DNA from: Acinetobacter qingfengensis
Lineage (GTDB): Bacteria > Pseudomonadota > Gammaproteobacteria > Pseudomonadales > Moraxellaceae
Assembly: GCF_008693185.1 (NCBI RefSeq)
Contig: NZ_VXKN01000003.1
Coordinates: forward strand, 124,001 to 188,000
DNA: 64,000 nucleotides
Direction of reading: 5' to 3'
Each line of letters starts with the position of its first letter. The first letter of the stretch is position 1. A program made the position numbers and the translations under genes. The notes beneath the pieces were generated by a model. The model had not been told where the DNA came from. It worked only from the letters and a program-made list of their open reading frames with translations, and did no database searches. Below are positions 1 through 9,713 of this stretch, in pieces.

Positions 1-318
1 GTTTAAACAAGTACGTCCAATAATCGCTTCCGATCCAAGCAGTGCCCTTGCTTTCTGAATAGAGCCATCATCTTGTCCCAAATGTACATGGACAGAAAAT
101 TGTTTGGCTTGATCCAAATCATCATTAATGATCAAAGGCACATCATAACGTTCTGTTAAAGCCAGAATACTGCCAATTTCCACAGTTTGTTCAATTTTTT
201 CGACTTTTTTACGCCGATATTGCAACAACGCAATCTGCCTTGTTGACATCGCAGCTTGCAATTTCTGTAGTAATAGATCAAGTGGATCGTCATTAGTTAT
301 TAAGTATAAGCCACGCAT
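1..318 (-). CDS. thiE: Thiamine-phosphate synthase, N-terminal part (cut by window edge)
   Basis: The 106 visible codons begin MRGLYLITNDDP and contain a QYRRK segment, a VPLIINDD segment and a VHLGQDDG segment. These match the first half of the TIM-barrel thiamine-phosphate synthase, which joins HMP-PP and HET-P to make thiamine phosphate in the cytoplasm. The ATG at 316-318 has an AGGA ribosome binding site about 9 nt upstream and a TATACT -10-like element further up. The reading frame is still open at base 1, so the C-terminal half lies outside the window. It is a single-gene assignment, transcribed in the same direction as the ABC permease gene upstream, which ends 140 bases before it. 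Identification rests on recognisable family motifs. Confidence 0.88.
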   Translation of the reverse strand, partial: MRGLYLITNDDPLDLLLQKLQAAMSTRQIALLQYRRKKVEKIEQTVEIGSILALTERYDVPLIINDDLDQAKQFSVHVHLGQDDGSIQKARALLGSEAIIGRTCLN

Positions 319-458
319 GATTTATCCTGTGTCCTGAATAATTACAGTATAACGTTTCTAAAAATGGATCTGCGATCATTTTTGATGTAAAAACAGTAGC
401 AATATTACAAATATTTACCCAAACTGAATTACATCACACAGTCCATTTCTCATACCAT

Positions 459-2891
459 CTAATTCAACTGCCTTAAACTGAGTAATGGTGCAATTTGCCA
501 AAGTTTTCTCAGACGATAACGACCAATCAAACCACACAATACAGCCATGCCAAGCGGTAAAATTAACCAATATTGCCAATGAATACCCCAAATCAAATCC
601 AGTCGCTGTGCCACAATCCAGGATACAATCTCGGCAAATGCAATTGATAAAATACCCGCACCAAATCCAGTGAATGCCATTTCTAAAGTCAAATAACGTT
701 TTAATTGTCGTTGTGACATACCAATTGCTCGTAATAAAGCCACTTCCTGACGGCGTTCATCCATGATCAGATTCAGACATGCCAACAAAACCAAAACACC
801 AGCAGTAAACACCAACGCCGCAAGGAATGTCACAATTTGCGTAATCACGCCCACCAAACGCTTCACCTGATCCAGAATGGCATTAACATCAATAAATACC
901 GTTGTTGGAAACTGTTGAATCATCTGTGTCATCTGACGATGTTGTGTATCCGGTACATAAAAACTGCCCAGATAACTTCCAGCATTTTCATCCAGAGTAT
1001 TTGGTGAAAAAATAAAGAAAAAGTTTGGACTAAAACTTTCCCACTCTACGGCTCTAAAACTCACCACTTTGGCGGTGACCGCACCATCTGGTAAATCAAA
1101 CGTTAAAGTATCTCCCAACTGAATACCTAATTCCTGTGCTGTTTTTTGTTCTACAGATACCTGATTAGCCTGCTGAAAGTGTGTCTGCCCCGCCACGATC
1201 AAATTATCTTTAGGAAAAATATTACTTTGAGTCAGATTAAGCTCTCGTTTCAAACTATTATTCTGATCACGTAATTGCTGGCTAAAAGCCTGCTGATTTT
1301 TAGCAACCAACCGTCCTCTAACATTAGGATAGAGTGGCGTTGCAGTCCAATTCTGCTGTAATAGTGCTTGCTCAAATGCAACTTTATCAGTTGGTGGTAA
1401 ACCATATACAAATTGATTGGGCGTATTTTCAGGTAATTGTTGTTGCCAGCGCTCTAGCAAATCTGTACGAAGCAGAAATAATACACAAATCAGACTTAAT
1501 CCCAAAGCCAATGCGGTCATTTGCAAACTCATTTTGGCTGGTTGACGAATCCACTGCTCCAAATGCAAAAATCGTTGCTTTAGTATCTTGAGAGTACTCC
1601 ATGCGATAACAAACAACAGTAGACATAATACGACAATGCCAGCCATGACACTTAGGCTGAATAATATATTTTCAGTCAGATATAAAGTAAAAACAGCCAG
1701 ACTTGCTATCGCTGAAACCATGACAATAATGACACTCACCTGATCAAGTTGCCCCTGACGCAATACACGTACAGGAGGGACTTTGGCAAGATGAAAAATA
1801 CTTGGTAAGACAAAACCAGCCAATACGATTAAACAAGTCAGGATTGCATTTGGTAATGGCCCCAAAATCACTGACCATATAGAAAAATGCAATTCGATCT
1901 GAGGCATGGTTAGCAACATAATCTGCAATAAACCATAACCACAAGCTACACCTAAAATTCCACCCAGCAGTGTTGCAATTGCTGCAATGATTGCCAATAA
2001 AGCTGTGAATGCTCCCAAAATCTGTACTCTTGATGCGCCCAGACAACGCAGCATGGCGATATGATCCTGGTTTTGACTGACATAACGCTGGCAGGTTAAT
2101 GCAATGGCAATTCCACACAATAACAAGGTCAATAAATTTGCCAGTTGCATATAAGTTGACAGGTTATCAATCGGACGCATCAAACGTGAATCATCATCAT
2201 TTGCCTGACGTAAGCGTAAAGGTGGTTTAATCTGTGACTGATATTGAGTTACAAAAGCCTTAATTTGTTCAGGCTCTCCCGACATCAATAAACGATAATC
2301 AATCCGACTACCCACCTGAATGGCATTGGTTCTGGCAACGTCCTGCCGATGAATCACAACAGTTGGGGAAAATCCTGAAAACCCCAGTTCCTGATTCGTA
2401 TCCAGATCAATTTTTCCGCTGATGAGAAATTCAGCATCTGCAATCGCAATACGATCCCCTATTTTAACTTTCAGCAAATCAAATACACGAGGACTTAACC
2501 AGATTTGTCCTTGTTGCACGCTTTTTTGTTGAGGAGAAATGTGTAACTGGCCCCGCAAAGGAAATGTGTCATCAATGGCTTTAACATTTACCATAACAAA
2601 ATTTTCATCGTTATGTGCCATTGAACCAAAAACAAGATTATTGGAAATCTTTAAACCGGCAGCCTGCGCATGCTGTTGCCATAAGGCATCGATTGGCTGA
2701 TTATCACTAATCACCAGATCTGCTGCCAAAAGTTCTGCTGCCTGTTGTTCAATCGCATAACCTATTTGCTGATTGGCAAATTTCAATGCTGTTGTCGCAC
2801 TAATCGCCAAGGACAGAGCCAAAATTAATAATGCAATACCGCCACTAAATAAACTCTGTCGAAATAAACTGGAGAATAAACGCAACATCAT
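459..2891 (-). CDS. ABC transporter permease, FtsX/YbbP-like
   Basis: This 810-residue inner-membrane protein has an N-terminal TM helix (about 10-35), a large extracytoplasmic region, a central block of several helices (about 250-480), a second periplasmic domain, and three C-terminal TM helices with the FtsX-type MDERRQEVALLRAIG signature. This is the YbbP architecture of two MacB/FtsX halves. The upstream gene encodes its ATPase, and divergent tesA completes the tesA-ybbA-ybbP neighbourhood known from many gamma-proteobacteria. The likely role is lipoprotein or envelope-lipid handling, or export of a hydrophobic substrate; the true substrate is unknown. Start: the ATG at 2889-2891 overlaps the ATPase stop codon (TGATG) and has GGAGG four bases upstream, so translation is coupled. 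A TTG one codon earlier and an ATG one codon later are alternatives. Confidence 0.88.
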   Translation of the reverse strand: MMLRLFSSLFRQSLFSGGIALLILALSLAISATTALKFANQQIGYAIEQQAAELLAADLVISDNQPIDALWQQHAQAAGLKISNNLVFGSMAHNDENFVMVNVKAIDDTFPLRGQLHISPQQKSVQQGQIWLSPRVFDLLKVKIGDRIAIADAEFLISGKIDLDTNQELGFSGFSPTVVIHRQDVARTNAIQVGSRIDYRLLMSGEPEQIKAFVTQYQSQIKPPLRLRQANDDDSRLMRPIDNLSTYMQLANLLTLLLCGIAIALTCQRYVSQNQDHIAMLRCLGASRVQILGAFTALLAIIAAIATLLGGILGVACGYGLLQIMLLTMPQIELHFSIWSVILGPLPNAILTCLIVLAGFVLPSIFHLAKVPPVRVLRQGQLDQVSVIIVMVSAIASLAVFTLYLTENILFSLSVMAGIVVLCLLLFVIAWSTLKILKQRFLHLEQWIRQPAKMSLQMTALALGLSLICVLFLLRTDLLERWQQQLPENTPNQFVYGLPPTDKVAFEQALLQQNWTATPLYPNVRGRLVAKNQQAFSQQLRDQNNSLKRELNLTQSNIFPKDNLIVAGQTHFQQANQVSVEQKTAQELGIQLGDTLTFDLPDGAVTAKVVSFRAVEWESFSPNFFFIFSPNTLDENAGSYLGSFYVPDTQHRQMTQMIQQFPTTVFIDVNAILDQVKRLVGVITQIVTFLAALVFTAGVLVLLACLNLIMDERRQEVALLRAIGMSQRQLKRYLTLEMAFTGFGAGILSIAFAEIVSWIVAQRLDLIWGIHWQYWLILPLGMAVLCGLIGRYRLRKLWQIAPLLSLRQLN

Positions 2892-3604
2892 CAAGCCTCC
2901 TGATACTGAAGCTGATCTTCAAGCCGACCATCTGCAAGATAAATTTGCCGCTGGCATTGTGCAGCCAGTTTAGGATCATGTGTGACCAAAACCAGTGTTG
3001 TACCTAATTCACGATTCATCTGAAATAATAATTGCTCAATTTCTCTAGCTGTTTCACCATCCAGATTTCCGGTTGGCTCATCGGCAAAAACCACTTTAGG
3101 TTGTGTCACCAACGCACGAGCAATAGCAACCCGTTGCTGCTCCCCCCCAGACAATACTTTCGGTGTTTGCATAATCTGCCTCACTAAACCGACTCGCTGT
3201 AACATTTCAATTGCTTGTTTTTTAGCAACTTTATAATCATAATTTTTTTGTAATCGTAAGGGTAACAATACATTATCTAGCGCAGTTAAATGTGGCAACA
3301 ACTGAAAAGATTGAAAGACAAAACCAATATTTTCCAATCGAACTCTGGCACGTTGTTCTTCATTTAGTTGATGAATTGCAGCACCACATAACCAGACTTC
3401 ACCTTCAGTCGGTTGATCCAGTGCTGCCAAAATTCCCAGTAAGGTCGATTTACCAGAGCCAGAACGTCCTGTAATGGCAACCTGCTCCTGTGCAAAAATA
3501 GTTAAATCAATTGAACGCAATACATGTAATTGTTGATCATGAAACTGTATCACTTGTGAAAGATTTTTAGTGTGAATAACCTGTTGTTGTGGCTTTTGTG
3601 GCAT
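2891..3604 (-). CDS. ABC transporter ATP-binding protein, YbbA/LolD-like
   Basis: This 237-residue ATPase has Walker [11 protein letters not shown]-loop [10 protein letters not shown], signature [15 protein letters not shown], Walker [13 protein letters not shown] and switch LVTHD. It belongs to the MacB/LolD/YbbA group that powers FtsX-type permeases, and it is translationally coupled to such a permease (TGATG junction). I chose the ATG at 3602-3604 (MPQKPQQQ). An in-frame start 26 codons further upstream would run into the divergent tesA start and add an odd hydrophobic leader. The 50-base gap to tesA must hold both promoters. By analogy to the tesA-ybbA-ybbP locus the transporter may work alongside TesA in the envelope; this is inference. 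Confidence 0.9.
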   Translation of the reverse strand: MPQKPQQQVIHTKNLSQVIQFHDQQLHVLRSIDLTIFAQEQVAITGRSGSGKSTLLGILAALDQPTEGEVWLCGAAIHQLNEEQRARVRLENIGFVFQSFQLLPHLTALDNVLLPLRLQKNYDYKVAKKQAIEMLQRVGLVRQIMQTPKVLSGGEQQRVAIARALVTQPKVVFADEPTGNLDGETAREIEQLLFQMNRELGTTLVLVTHDPKLAAQCQRQIYLADGRLEDQLQYQEA

Positions 3605-3654
3605 GATGTATATAACCTGAAAATAAAAATTGATGAACATCAATGGAGCAGTAT

Positions 3655-4272
3655 ATGCCAAAACTACATCTATCCCTATCAATCCTGATCCTGATATTCA
3701 TCAGCAGTTTTGCTCAGGCCAAAACCATTCTGATTGTTGGGGATAGCATTAGCGCAGCATACGGTATGACACCAGAACAAGGCTGGGTAAAACTTTTACA
3801 AAAGCGTCTGGATCAAAAATACCCAAAACAACACCATGTGATCAATGCCAGTATGAGTGGCGAAACTACCAGCGGTGCTTTGGCACGTTTACCTAAATTA
3901 CTGAGTACGCATAAACCCGATATTGTCATTATCGAACTGGGAGGTAATGATGGCTTACGGGGACAACCCCCACAAATTATCCAAAGAAATCTTGGACAAC
4001 TAATAAATCTAAGCAAGCGTGGTCAGGCGCAAGTCATATTATTTGGCATGAAAATCCCACCAAATTATGGTACAGCATACACTAAAGCGTTTGAAAACAA
4101 CTATGCAGTTATCGCAAAACAATACCAGATCAAACTTCTTCCGTTCTTTTTACACGGCGTTGCAGGTAATCGTAATTTAATGCAAAACGATCTTATTCAT
4201 CCAAATGCCAAAGCACAACCTCTCTTACTCAATTCTGCCTGGCAATATATTGAACCAATGCTAAAACCTTAA
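3655..4272 (+). CDS. tesA: Periplasmic multifunctional acyl-CoA thioesterase I / lysophospholipase L1 (SGNH hydrolase)
   Basis: A hydrophobic signal peptide ends in AQA near residue 22. The mature chain opens with the GDS block (Ser31), followed by GGND (block III) and DLIHPNA (block V) carrying the catalytic Asp and His. These are the hallmarks of the SGNH hydrolase TesA/ApeA/PldC, which cleaves thioesters, esters and lysophospholipids in the periplasm. Length (205 aa) is typical. A GGAG motif six bases before the ATG at 3655 favours that start over the ATG at 3643, which lies inside the ribosome binding site region. It is divergent from the ABC transporter operon. Confidence 0.92.
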   Translation: MPKLHLSLSILILIFISSFAQAKTILIVGDSISAAYGMTPEQGWVKLLQKRLDQKYPKQHHVINASMSGETTSGALARLPKLLSTHKPDIVIIELGGNDGLRGQPPQIIQRNLGQLINLSKRGQAQVILFGMKIPPNYGTAYTKAFENNYAVIAKQYQIKLLPFFLHGVAGNRNLMQNDLIHPNAKAQPLLLNSAWQYIEPMLKP

Positions 4273-4499
4273 ATTAGCCCTTATTGACATTTTACCCATG
4301 TATCACGTTATTTGCTAAAACGACAAAATGAAGTATTAAGTGGAAGTCATGACATTTATGTAAATTTTAACCATAAACCTTTAAAAGTTGCTGAAAACTC
4401 AGCAATGATTACAACCTATTGATCCAGTCCTAACAAATACTCATGAATAATATAAAAATATCAAATACCTTAAATTATAAAATTAAATAACAATAGTGT

Positions 4500-4514
4500 T
4501 GATAATAATTATCA
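4500..4514. promoter_or_regulatory. Fur box upstream of TonB receptor
   Basis: TGATAATAATTATCA is a perfect 7-1-7 inverted repeat, identical to the minimal Fur core TGATAATnATTATCA. It lies 56 bases before the start codon of the TonB-dependent receptor, in a very AT-rich promoter region. Iron-bound Fur should repress the gene; this is inference from the motif. Confidence 0.8.
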
Positions 4515-4569
4515 CTAATTATAAGATAAAGTTACATTTATTTACTTAATTTAATATTGCGAATTTTAT

Positions 4570-6780
4570 ATGCCATATTTTCCGAAAATCTCCATAACAA
4601 AACTTTCCCTCGCCATTTTGCTGATCCACTGTAGTTATGTTCATGCAAATAATGAGAATATCATTGAACAATCAACGACTGAAGAAAATAAAAAACTTAA
4701 ACAACTGGATGTGATTATTGTAAAAGCCATTCCTTCTTCCGTTATGAGTACGACAACAGGTATGGATCTCACAGTAAAGGAAACACCTCAATCTATCAGT
4801 GTAATTAATCAGAATGAAATCAAAAATCTTGGTCTCAACTCTACTGCCGATGTGCTCAAACAAACAACAGGTATCAATGTTATTCGAGAAGCTGGTCGTT
4901 ATCGCTTTCAATCCCGTGGTTTTTATATCGATCAGATTGAAGAAGATGGTATGAGCAGTACTGTTCCTGGCTCATCAAGTAATGCTTATCGTTCAGCTTC
5001 AAGCATGACAGATCTGGAAATATATGACCATATTGAAGTCTTACGAGGTGCCTCAGGTTTAACCCAAGGTAATGGTGAACCGGGTGGCACCATTAATGCC
5101 GTGCGAAAAAAGCCAACGGAAGAATTTCAAGCCAATGGTTCTGTGCAATATGGTAGCTGGGATAATATTCGTTCCAGTATTGATGTATCTGGCAGCTTAA
5201 ATCAAAATAAAAGTATACGTGGGCGTTTGGTTGCTGTTGCCGGTGATAGTAATTCCTTCAAAAAATCTGTGGAAAAAAATAATCAGACCATTTACGGTGT
5301 ACTGGATTTTGATCTGAGTGATAAAGCATTATTCCGTATCGGTGCATTGTACCAACAAGTTAAAGAAACTCCCGATATGTATGGTTTACCCATGGGTACA
5401 AATGCTACAGACTTAAATTTAAATCGAAATACTTATCTTGGTGCAGACTGGTCTATAGATAATTTTAAAAAATCAAATATATTTGCTGAATTAACACATA
5501 ATTTTTCTGAAGACTGGAAATTGAGTACCAAAGCCAATGCTACATGGTCAGAGTCTGTGCAGAAATTTGCAGGACTGGCCAATAGTAGCACCAGTTACAC
5601 AGGTGTTGGTACCAACGGATTACTTCAATTAAATAATATGCAATTTTATGACAACAAAAGTCAGGAATGGAGTATAAACAGCACCTTAACTGGAAAATAT
5701 TATTTATTTGGACAACAGCATCAATTATTCGGCACAATTAGTTATAACAAGGAACAACACGATTCTCACTGGAGATGGCATATAGACGAAACACCATATA
5801 ATGTTTATACATTCCAATCTTCACAAATTTCCGAACCGGACTGGAACGACTCTACAATTTTGCAAAGTGATGTTTTAAATAAAAATCATATCGAACAAAA
5901 AGCCATTTCTTTAGGTACTCAGTTTAATCTACTGGATCGTTTACACCTGATTGCCGGTGGTCGTTATACCGACTTTAAAGCAGGCGGCGATTATCAATAT
6001 TATACTTGGGCAGGTGCTCCTGATTCGGAATACGGTAAAAATACTGATGTTAACAAGAAAAAATTTATTCCTTATGCTGGCTTAACTTTTGATCTTAGCT
6101 CAACAACCAGTGCCTATATCAGCCATACCGAGATTTTTAAACCGCAAAGTAATATAGATAGTAGTAGTAAATTACTAGATCCTGTGGTCGGTAAAAATCA
6201 GGAGCTTGGCATAAAGTCAGCTTTATTTGACGGTGATCTTAATCTTTCTGCTGCACTGTTTCAAATTGAACAGGAAAATCGTGCTATTTCTGTATCAGGT
6301 ACAAATTATTCTGTTCCAGAAGGTAAAGTACGTAGTCGTGGTCTAGATCTAGAAATTTCAGGCAAAATCTTGCCACAATGGCAACTTTTTGCCGGCTATA
6401 CCTATAATAAGAGTAAGTATCTAGAAACAGAAAGCACACGTTATACTGAAGGTAGTAATTTTAGCAAGCACACACCAGAACACATGTTTAGAGCCTATAG
6501 CAGCTATCAATTCAGTGGTATTCTAGAAAATCTCAGTATAGGCGCAGGCATTAGCGCACAGACAGATACAAGTAGTCTATATGATGTTAAACAGGGTGGT
6601 TATACCTTATACAATGCCAATATCCGCTACCAGTTTACTCCAAATCTTACCTTAAATCTGATTGGGCAAAACCTGTCGGATAAACGTTATTATGAAAATC
6701 AACGTACCCGTATCAACGGTATGAATAATTTCTATGGCACGCCACGTAGTTATTTATTAAAGCTAGACTGGCAATACTAA
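4570..6780 (+). CDS. TonB-dependent siderophore receptor
   Basis: This 736-residue outer-membrane receptor has a signal peptide (about 1-26, ending VHA), a plug domain (about 65-180) with KETPQSISVI, DVLKQTTGI, SRGF and EVLRGASGLTQGNGEPGG motifs, then a 22-strand barrel. It ends in an aromatic residue (DWQY) as expected for BAM-assembled proteins. The plug sequence resembles the FpvA/FhuE/FoxA ferric-siderophore group. There is no extra N-terminal signalling domain, so cell-surface signalling through an anti-sigma factor is not expected. A Fur box sits 56 bases upstream. No siderophore synthesis or ABC uptake genes are adjacent, so it may take up a foreign siderophore. The ligand cannot be told from sequence. 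No clear Shine-Dalgarno motif precedes the ATG. Confidence 0.9.
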   Translation: MPYFPKISITKLSLAILLIHCSYVHANNENIIEQSTTEENKKLKQLDVIIVKAIPSSVMSTTTGMDLTVKETPQSISVINQNEIKNLGLNSTADVLKQTTGINVIREAGRYRFQSRGFYIDQIEEDGMSSTVPGSSSNAYRSASSMTDLEIYDHIEVLRGASGLTQGNGEPGGTINAVRKKPTEEFQANGSVQYGSWDNIRSSIDVSGSLNQNKSIRGRLVAVAGDSNSFKKSVEKNNQTIYGVLDFDLSDKALFRIGALYQQVKETPDMYGLPMGTNATDLNLNRNTYLGADWSIDNFKKSNIFAELTHNFSEDWKLSTKANATWSESVQKFAGLANSSTSYTGVGTNGLLQLNNMQFYDNKSQEWSINSTLTGKYYLFGQQHQLFGTISYNKEQHDSHWRWHIDETPYNVYTFQSSQISEPDWNDSTILQSDVLNKNHIEQKAISLGTQFNLLDRLHLIAGGRYTDFKAGGDYQYYTWAGAPDSEYGKNTDVNKKKFIPYAGLTFDLSSTTSAYISHTEIFKPQSNIDSSSKLLDPVVGKNQELGIKSALFDGDLNLSAALFQIEQENRAISVSGTNYSVPEGKVRSRGLDLEISGKILPQWQLFAGYTYNKSKYLETESTRYTEGSNFSKHTPEHMFRAYSSYQFSGILENLSIGAGISAQTDTSSLYDVKQGGYTLYNANIRYQFTPNLTLNLIGQNLSDKRYYENQRTRINGMNNFYGTPRSYLLKLDWQY

Positions 6781-6805
6781 AACTGCCTGTCTAGATGCAT
6801 ATTTC

Positions 6806-6834
6806 AAAAAGAGAGCCTCATTGCTTCTCTTTTT
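6806..6834. terminator. Bidirectional terminator between TonB receptor and dld
   Basis: A nine-base A-rich/T-rich stem (AAAAAGAGA with TCTCTTTTT) is followed by more T residues on the plus strand and by a T run on the minus strand. It sits between two converging genes. Its right half overlaps the last codons of dld (stop codon at 6818-6820). Confidence 0.7.
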
Positions 6835-8542
6835 TTATGCTGGTTTTACCCCAATATTTTAATTTTGAGGTATGCCCAATACCAACATTAAAACTATTGG
6901 TCGGATCCAGTTTTTGATAGAAATTCGCCAAGGCTGGTTTGGCAATATATAAGTGCCCAACATTATGCTCCGCCGGATATTCAGCGCGACGACTATCCAG
7001 TAATGCCCACATTTGATGTTCCATATCCAAAGGATTGACGCCTTTTTTTACAATATAATCCTGATGGAATACATGACACATAAAATGTCCGTAATACAAT
7101 TTATGCAGGATTTTTTCATTCATTTGCTGCGGTAAAGTTTCAACCCATTCATGGTCATTACGCCGTAGAGCAATGTCTAATGCCACAATATCTTCTACTT
7201 CATTGCGATGCGTATCTCGATAACGAATGGCAGCACCAGCAACTGCAAAGCGATGTAAAAAAGCTTTACGTCCTTCATCATCATCACATAGGAAAAAACC
7301 ACCTGAATGGTGCACATTAAAATATTCTGTCAGAAAATCCTGTGTCTTTGATTTACTGTCATTTTCGACTCGAATAATCAAATGATGCTCATATTGATCG
7401 CGGAATTGTGTCATTCGTTGCGGTAAGTGATCCGGCAAGATTGCAGTGATCATTTGTAATACTTTATCTGTAAGCCCTTTAATAGAAAATTTTTCCAGCC
7501 AACCATCTATTTTATCTTTTAATGCAAAAGCTTTAGGTACGTTAACCGTACCAAATTTTTCGATAAACATAAAAGTATCTTTACCGTATTTTTCGCCAAT
7601 CAAATAAGCGTCCCGATGAATATATTCACCTGCAATCGGTAAACTTGGTAAGGATGTTAGCAAGTAACGGCGAATAGCGGTTAGATCCTGATGGTCATTA
7701 CTTCCAATATAAAACACACTACTCGATACCTTTTCATAAGTATCCAAACGTACGGCAAACACACAAACTTTACCTGCTGAACCTGAAGCCTCAAATAAAC
7801 GGGATGGATCTGCATTAAACCGTGCTGGGCTATCCTCATCTACTAATGTTACATCATGAGCATAACGCTGATCTGAAGCCTGTTTATTAGGATCATCAAA
7901 AATATCTGCACTTTGATATTGTGCCTGTTGCAGACGAGTTAAAATTTCTTCTGGTGTTGTTCCAAGATGTACGCCCAGATGATTAACCAGTTTTAATTCC
8001 CCTTGATCATTGACCTGTGCATATAAAGCAAGCTCGGTATAAGCTGGACCGCGGCGAACCAATGCTCCACCGGAGTTATTGCATACGCCCCCCAAAACAG
8101 ATGCACCAATACAAGAAGAGCCAATCACCGAATGAGGTTCACGATTAAAGGGTTTAAGCGTTTGTTCCAAATTATCTAGTGTTGCACCAGGTAAGCAAAT
8201 GACTTGTTTGCCATCATGAATGACCTGAATACCTTTTAAACGCCGTGTACTCATCACAATGACCGGACGATCATAATCATCACCATAAGGTGTTGATCCT
8301 CCGGTTAATCCGGTATTGGCTGCCTGCATGATCACTATACAATCCGCAGCAATTGCAGCCTGAAGCACTTGCCATTGCTGTAACAATGTTCCTGGACAGA
8401 CTACTGCCAGAATTTTACCCTCACCAAAACGTCTGCCCTGTCGGTAAAATCGGGTTTGCTGGTCATCGGTCAGAACATGTTGTGAACCGACAATGGCATT
8501 TAAATCATCAATAATTGTGGCTGAAGTGCTGCGATTTGACAT
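6818..8542 (-). CDS. dld: Quinone-dependent D-lactate dehydrogenase (FAD)
   Basis: This 574-residue protein is close in length to the E. coli enzyme. An N-terminal FAD-binding type 4 domain contains QAANTGLTGGSTP, VIGSSCIGASVLGG and NNSGGALVRRGPAYTE. The C-terminal half is the membrane-binding and cap region typical of respiratory D-lactate dehydrogenase, with EHNVGHLY and the ending region DPTNSFNVGIGHTSK. It oxidises D-lactate to pyruvate at the inner face of the cytoplasmic membrane and passes electrons to quinone. It is the last gene of lldP-lldR-lldD-dld, starting 7 bases after lldD, with GGAG upstream of its ATG. Its last codons form part of the terminator hairpin. Control should follow LldR. 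Confidence 0.94.
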   Translation of the reverse strand: MSNRSTSATIIDDLNAIVGSQHVLTDDQQTRFYRQGRRFGEGKILAVVCPGTLLQQWQVLQAAIAADCIVIMQAANTGLTGGSTPYGDDYDRPVIVMSTRRLKGIQVIHDGKQVICLPGATLDNLEQTLKPFNREPHSVIGSSCIGASVLGGVCNNSGGALVRRGPAYTELALYAQVNDQGELKLVNHLGVHLGTTPEEILTRLQQAQYQSADIFDDPNKQASDQRYAHDVTLVDEDSPARFNADPSRLFEASGSAGKVCVFAVRLDTYEKVSSSVFYIGSNDHQDLTAIRRYLLTSLPSLPIAGEYIHRDAYLIGEKYGKDTFMFIEKFGTVNVPKAFALKDKIDGWLEKFSIKGLTDKVLQMITAILPDHLPQRMTQFRDQYEHHLIIRVENDSKSKTQDFLTEYFNVHHSGGFFLCDDDEGRKAFLHRFAVAGAAIRYRDTHRNEVEDIVALDIALRRNDHEWVETLPQQMNEKILHKLYYGHFMCHVFHQDYIVKKGVNPLDMEHQMWALLDSRRAEYPAEHNVGHLYIAKPALANFYQKLDPTNSFNVGIGHTSKLKYWGKTSIKKEKQ

Positions 8543-8549
8543 ACTCTAA

Positions 8550-9713
8550 TTACTCCATTGCATTTTGAACAGCCTGTTCATAACGTACCAAACAGTCCGG
8601 AGTAATATCAGTAATACGTTTTGCACCAGTTAATGTCATGGCAACACGCATTTCTTTATCAAATAAATCCAATAGATTAGATACACCAGCCTGTCCTGCT
8701 GCCCCCAGTGCATAGACAAAAGCCCGACCAATCATACAAAGATCGGCACCCAGAGCGATCATACGTACCACATCCAAACCATTACGAATACCTGAGTCTG
8801 CCAAAATTTTAATGTCACCTTTAACGGCATCAGCAATCGGTGGCAATGCACGAGCAGAAGACATCACACCATCCAGTTGACGTCCACCATGATTGGATAC
8901 AACAATACCATCAGCACCAAAGCGTACCGCATCTTTTGCATCTTCGGGATCCAGAATACCTTTGATGACCATTGGACCATCCCAGAATTCACGAATCCAT
9001 TCCAGGTCTTTCCATGAAATAGACGGATCAAAGTTACTGCCTAACCAACCAATATAATCTTCTAATCCAGTTGGTTTACCTAAATATTTGGAAATATTAC
9101 CTAAATCATGCGGACGTCCCAATAGACCAACATTTAAAGCCCAATGCGGATGTGCAAATGCTTGTAAATAACGGCGCATGGCTGCATTTGGTCCACTCAT
9201 ACCTGAGTGAGCATCACGATAACGCGCTCCCGGAACCGGCATATCAACGGTAAATACGAGTGTAGTACAACCGGCTGCCTTGGCACGTTCCAGCGCATTT
9301 CGCATAAAACCACGATCCCGCAACACATATAACTGAAACCACATTGGGCGCTGGATGGCTGGAACAACTTCCTCAATCGGACAAACTGAAACTGTAGATA
9401 AAGTAAACGGAATATTTTTTTTATCTGCGGCAACTGCGGCCTGCACTTCACCACGGCGTGCATACATACCTGTTAAGCCCACAGGAGAGAGTGCCAATGG
9501 CATTGATAATTTTTCACCAAAAATTTCTGTTGATAAATCCAATTGTGACATATCGTTTAATACACGTTGACGCAATGCAATTTTGGAAAGATCTTCGACA
9601 TTACGCTTTAAGGTATATTCAGCATAAGCACCACCATCAATATAATGAAATAAAAACGGTGGTAAACGGCTTTCTGCGGCAGCACGATAATCATTGGATG
9701 AGGAAATAATCAT
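8550..9713 (-). CDS. lldD: L-lactate dehydrogenase (FMN, quinone-linked)
   Basis: This 387-residue FMN-dependent alpha-hydroxyacid dehydrogenase has [13 protein letters not shown] near the N terminus, [12 protein letters not shown], the WFQLYV motif, the catalytic [11 protein letters not shown]is/Arg segment, and the phosphate-binding [20 protein letters not shown] and [12 protein letters not shown] stretches. It converts L-lactate to pyruvate and reduces quinone at the membrane. Its ATG overlaps the stop of lldR by four bases (ATGA), so the two are coupled. dld follows 7 bases downstream, so the operon handles both enantiomers. Confidence 0.96.
   Translation of the reverse strand: MIISSSNDYRAAAESRLPPFLFHYIDGGAYAEYTLKRNVEDLSKIALRQRVLNDMSQLDLSTEIFGEKLSMPLALSPVGLTGMYARRGEVQAAVAADKKNIPFTLSTVSVCPIEEVVPAIQRPMWFQLYVLRDRGFMRNALERAKAAGCTTLVFTVDMPVPGARYRDAHSGMSGPNAAMRRYLQAFAHPHWALNVGLLGRPHDLGNISKYLGKPTGLEDYIGWLGSNFDPSISWKDLEWIREFWDGPMVIKGILDPEDAKDAVRFGADGIVVSNHGGRQLDGVMSSARALPPIADAVKGDIKILADSGIRNGLDVVRMIALGADLCMIGRAFVYALGAAGQAGVSNLLDLFDKEMRVAMTLTGAKRITDITPDCLVRYEQAVQNAME

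Noticed and set aside
9071..9253. Plus-strand frame over lldD, one of several similar antisense frames across the window
   Set aside because: These are mirror frames of well-supported genes and lack ribosome binding sites or domain features.
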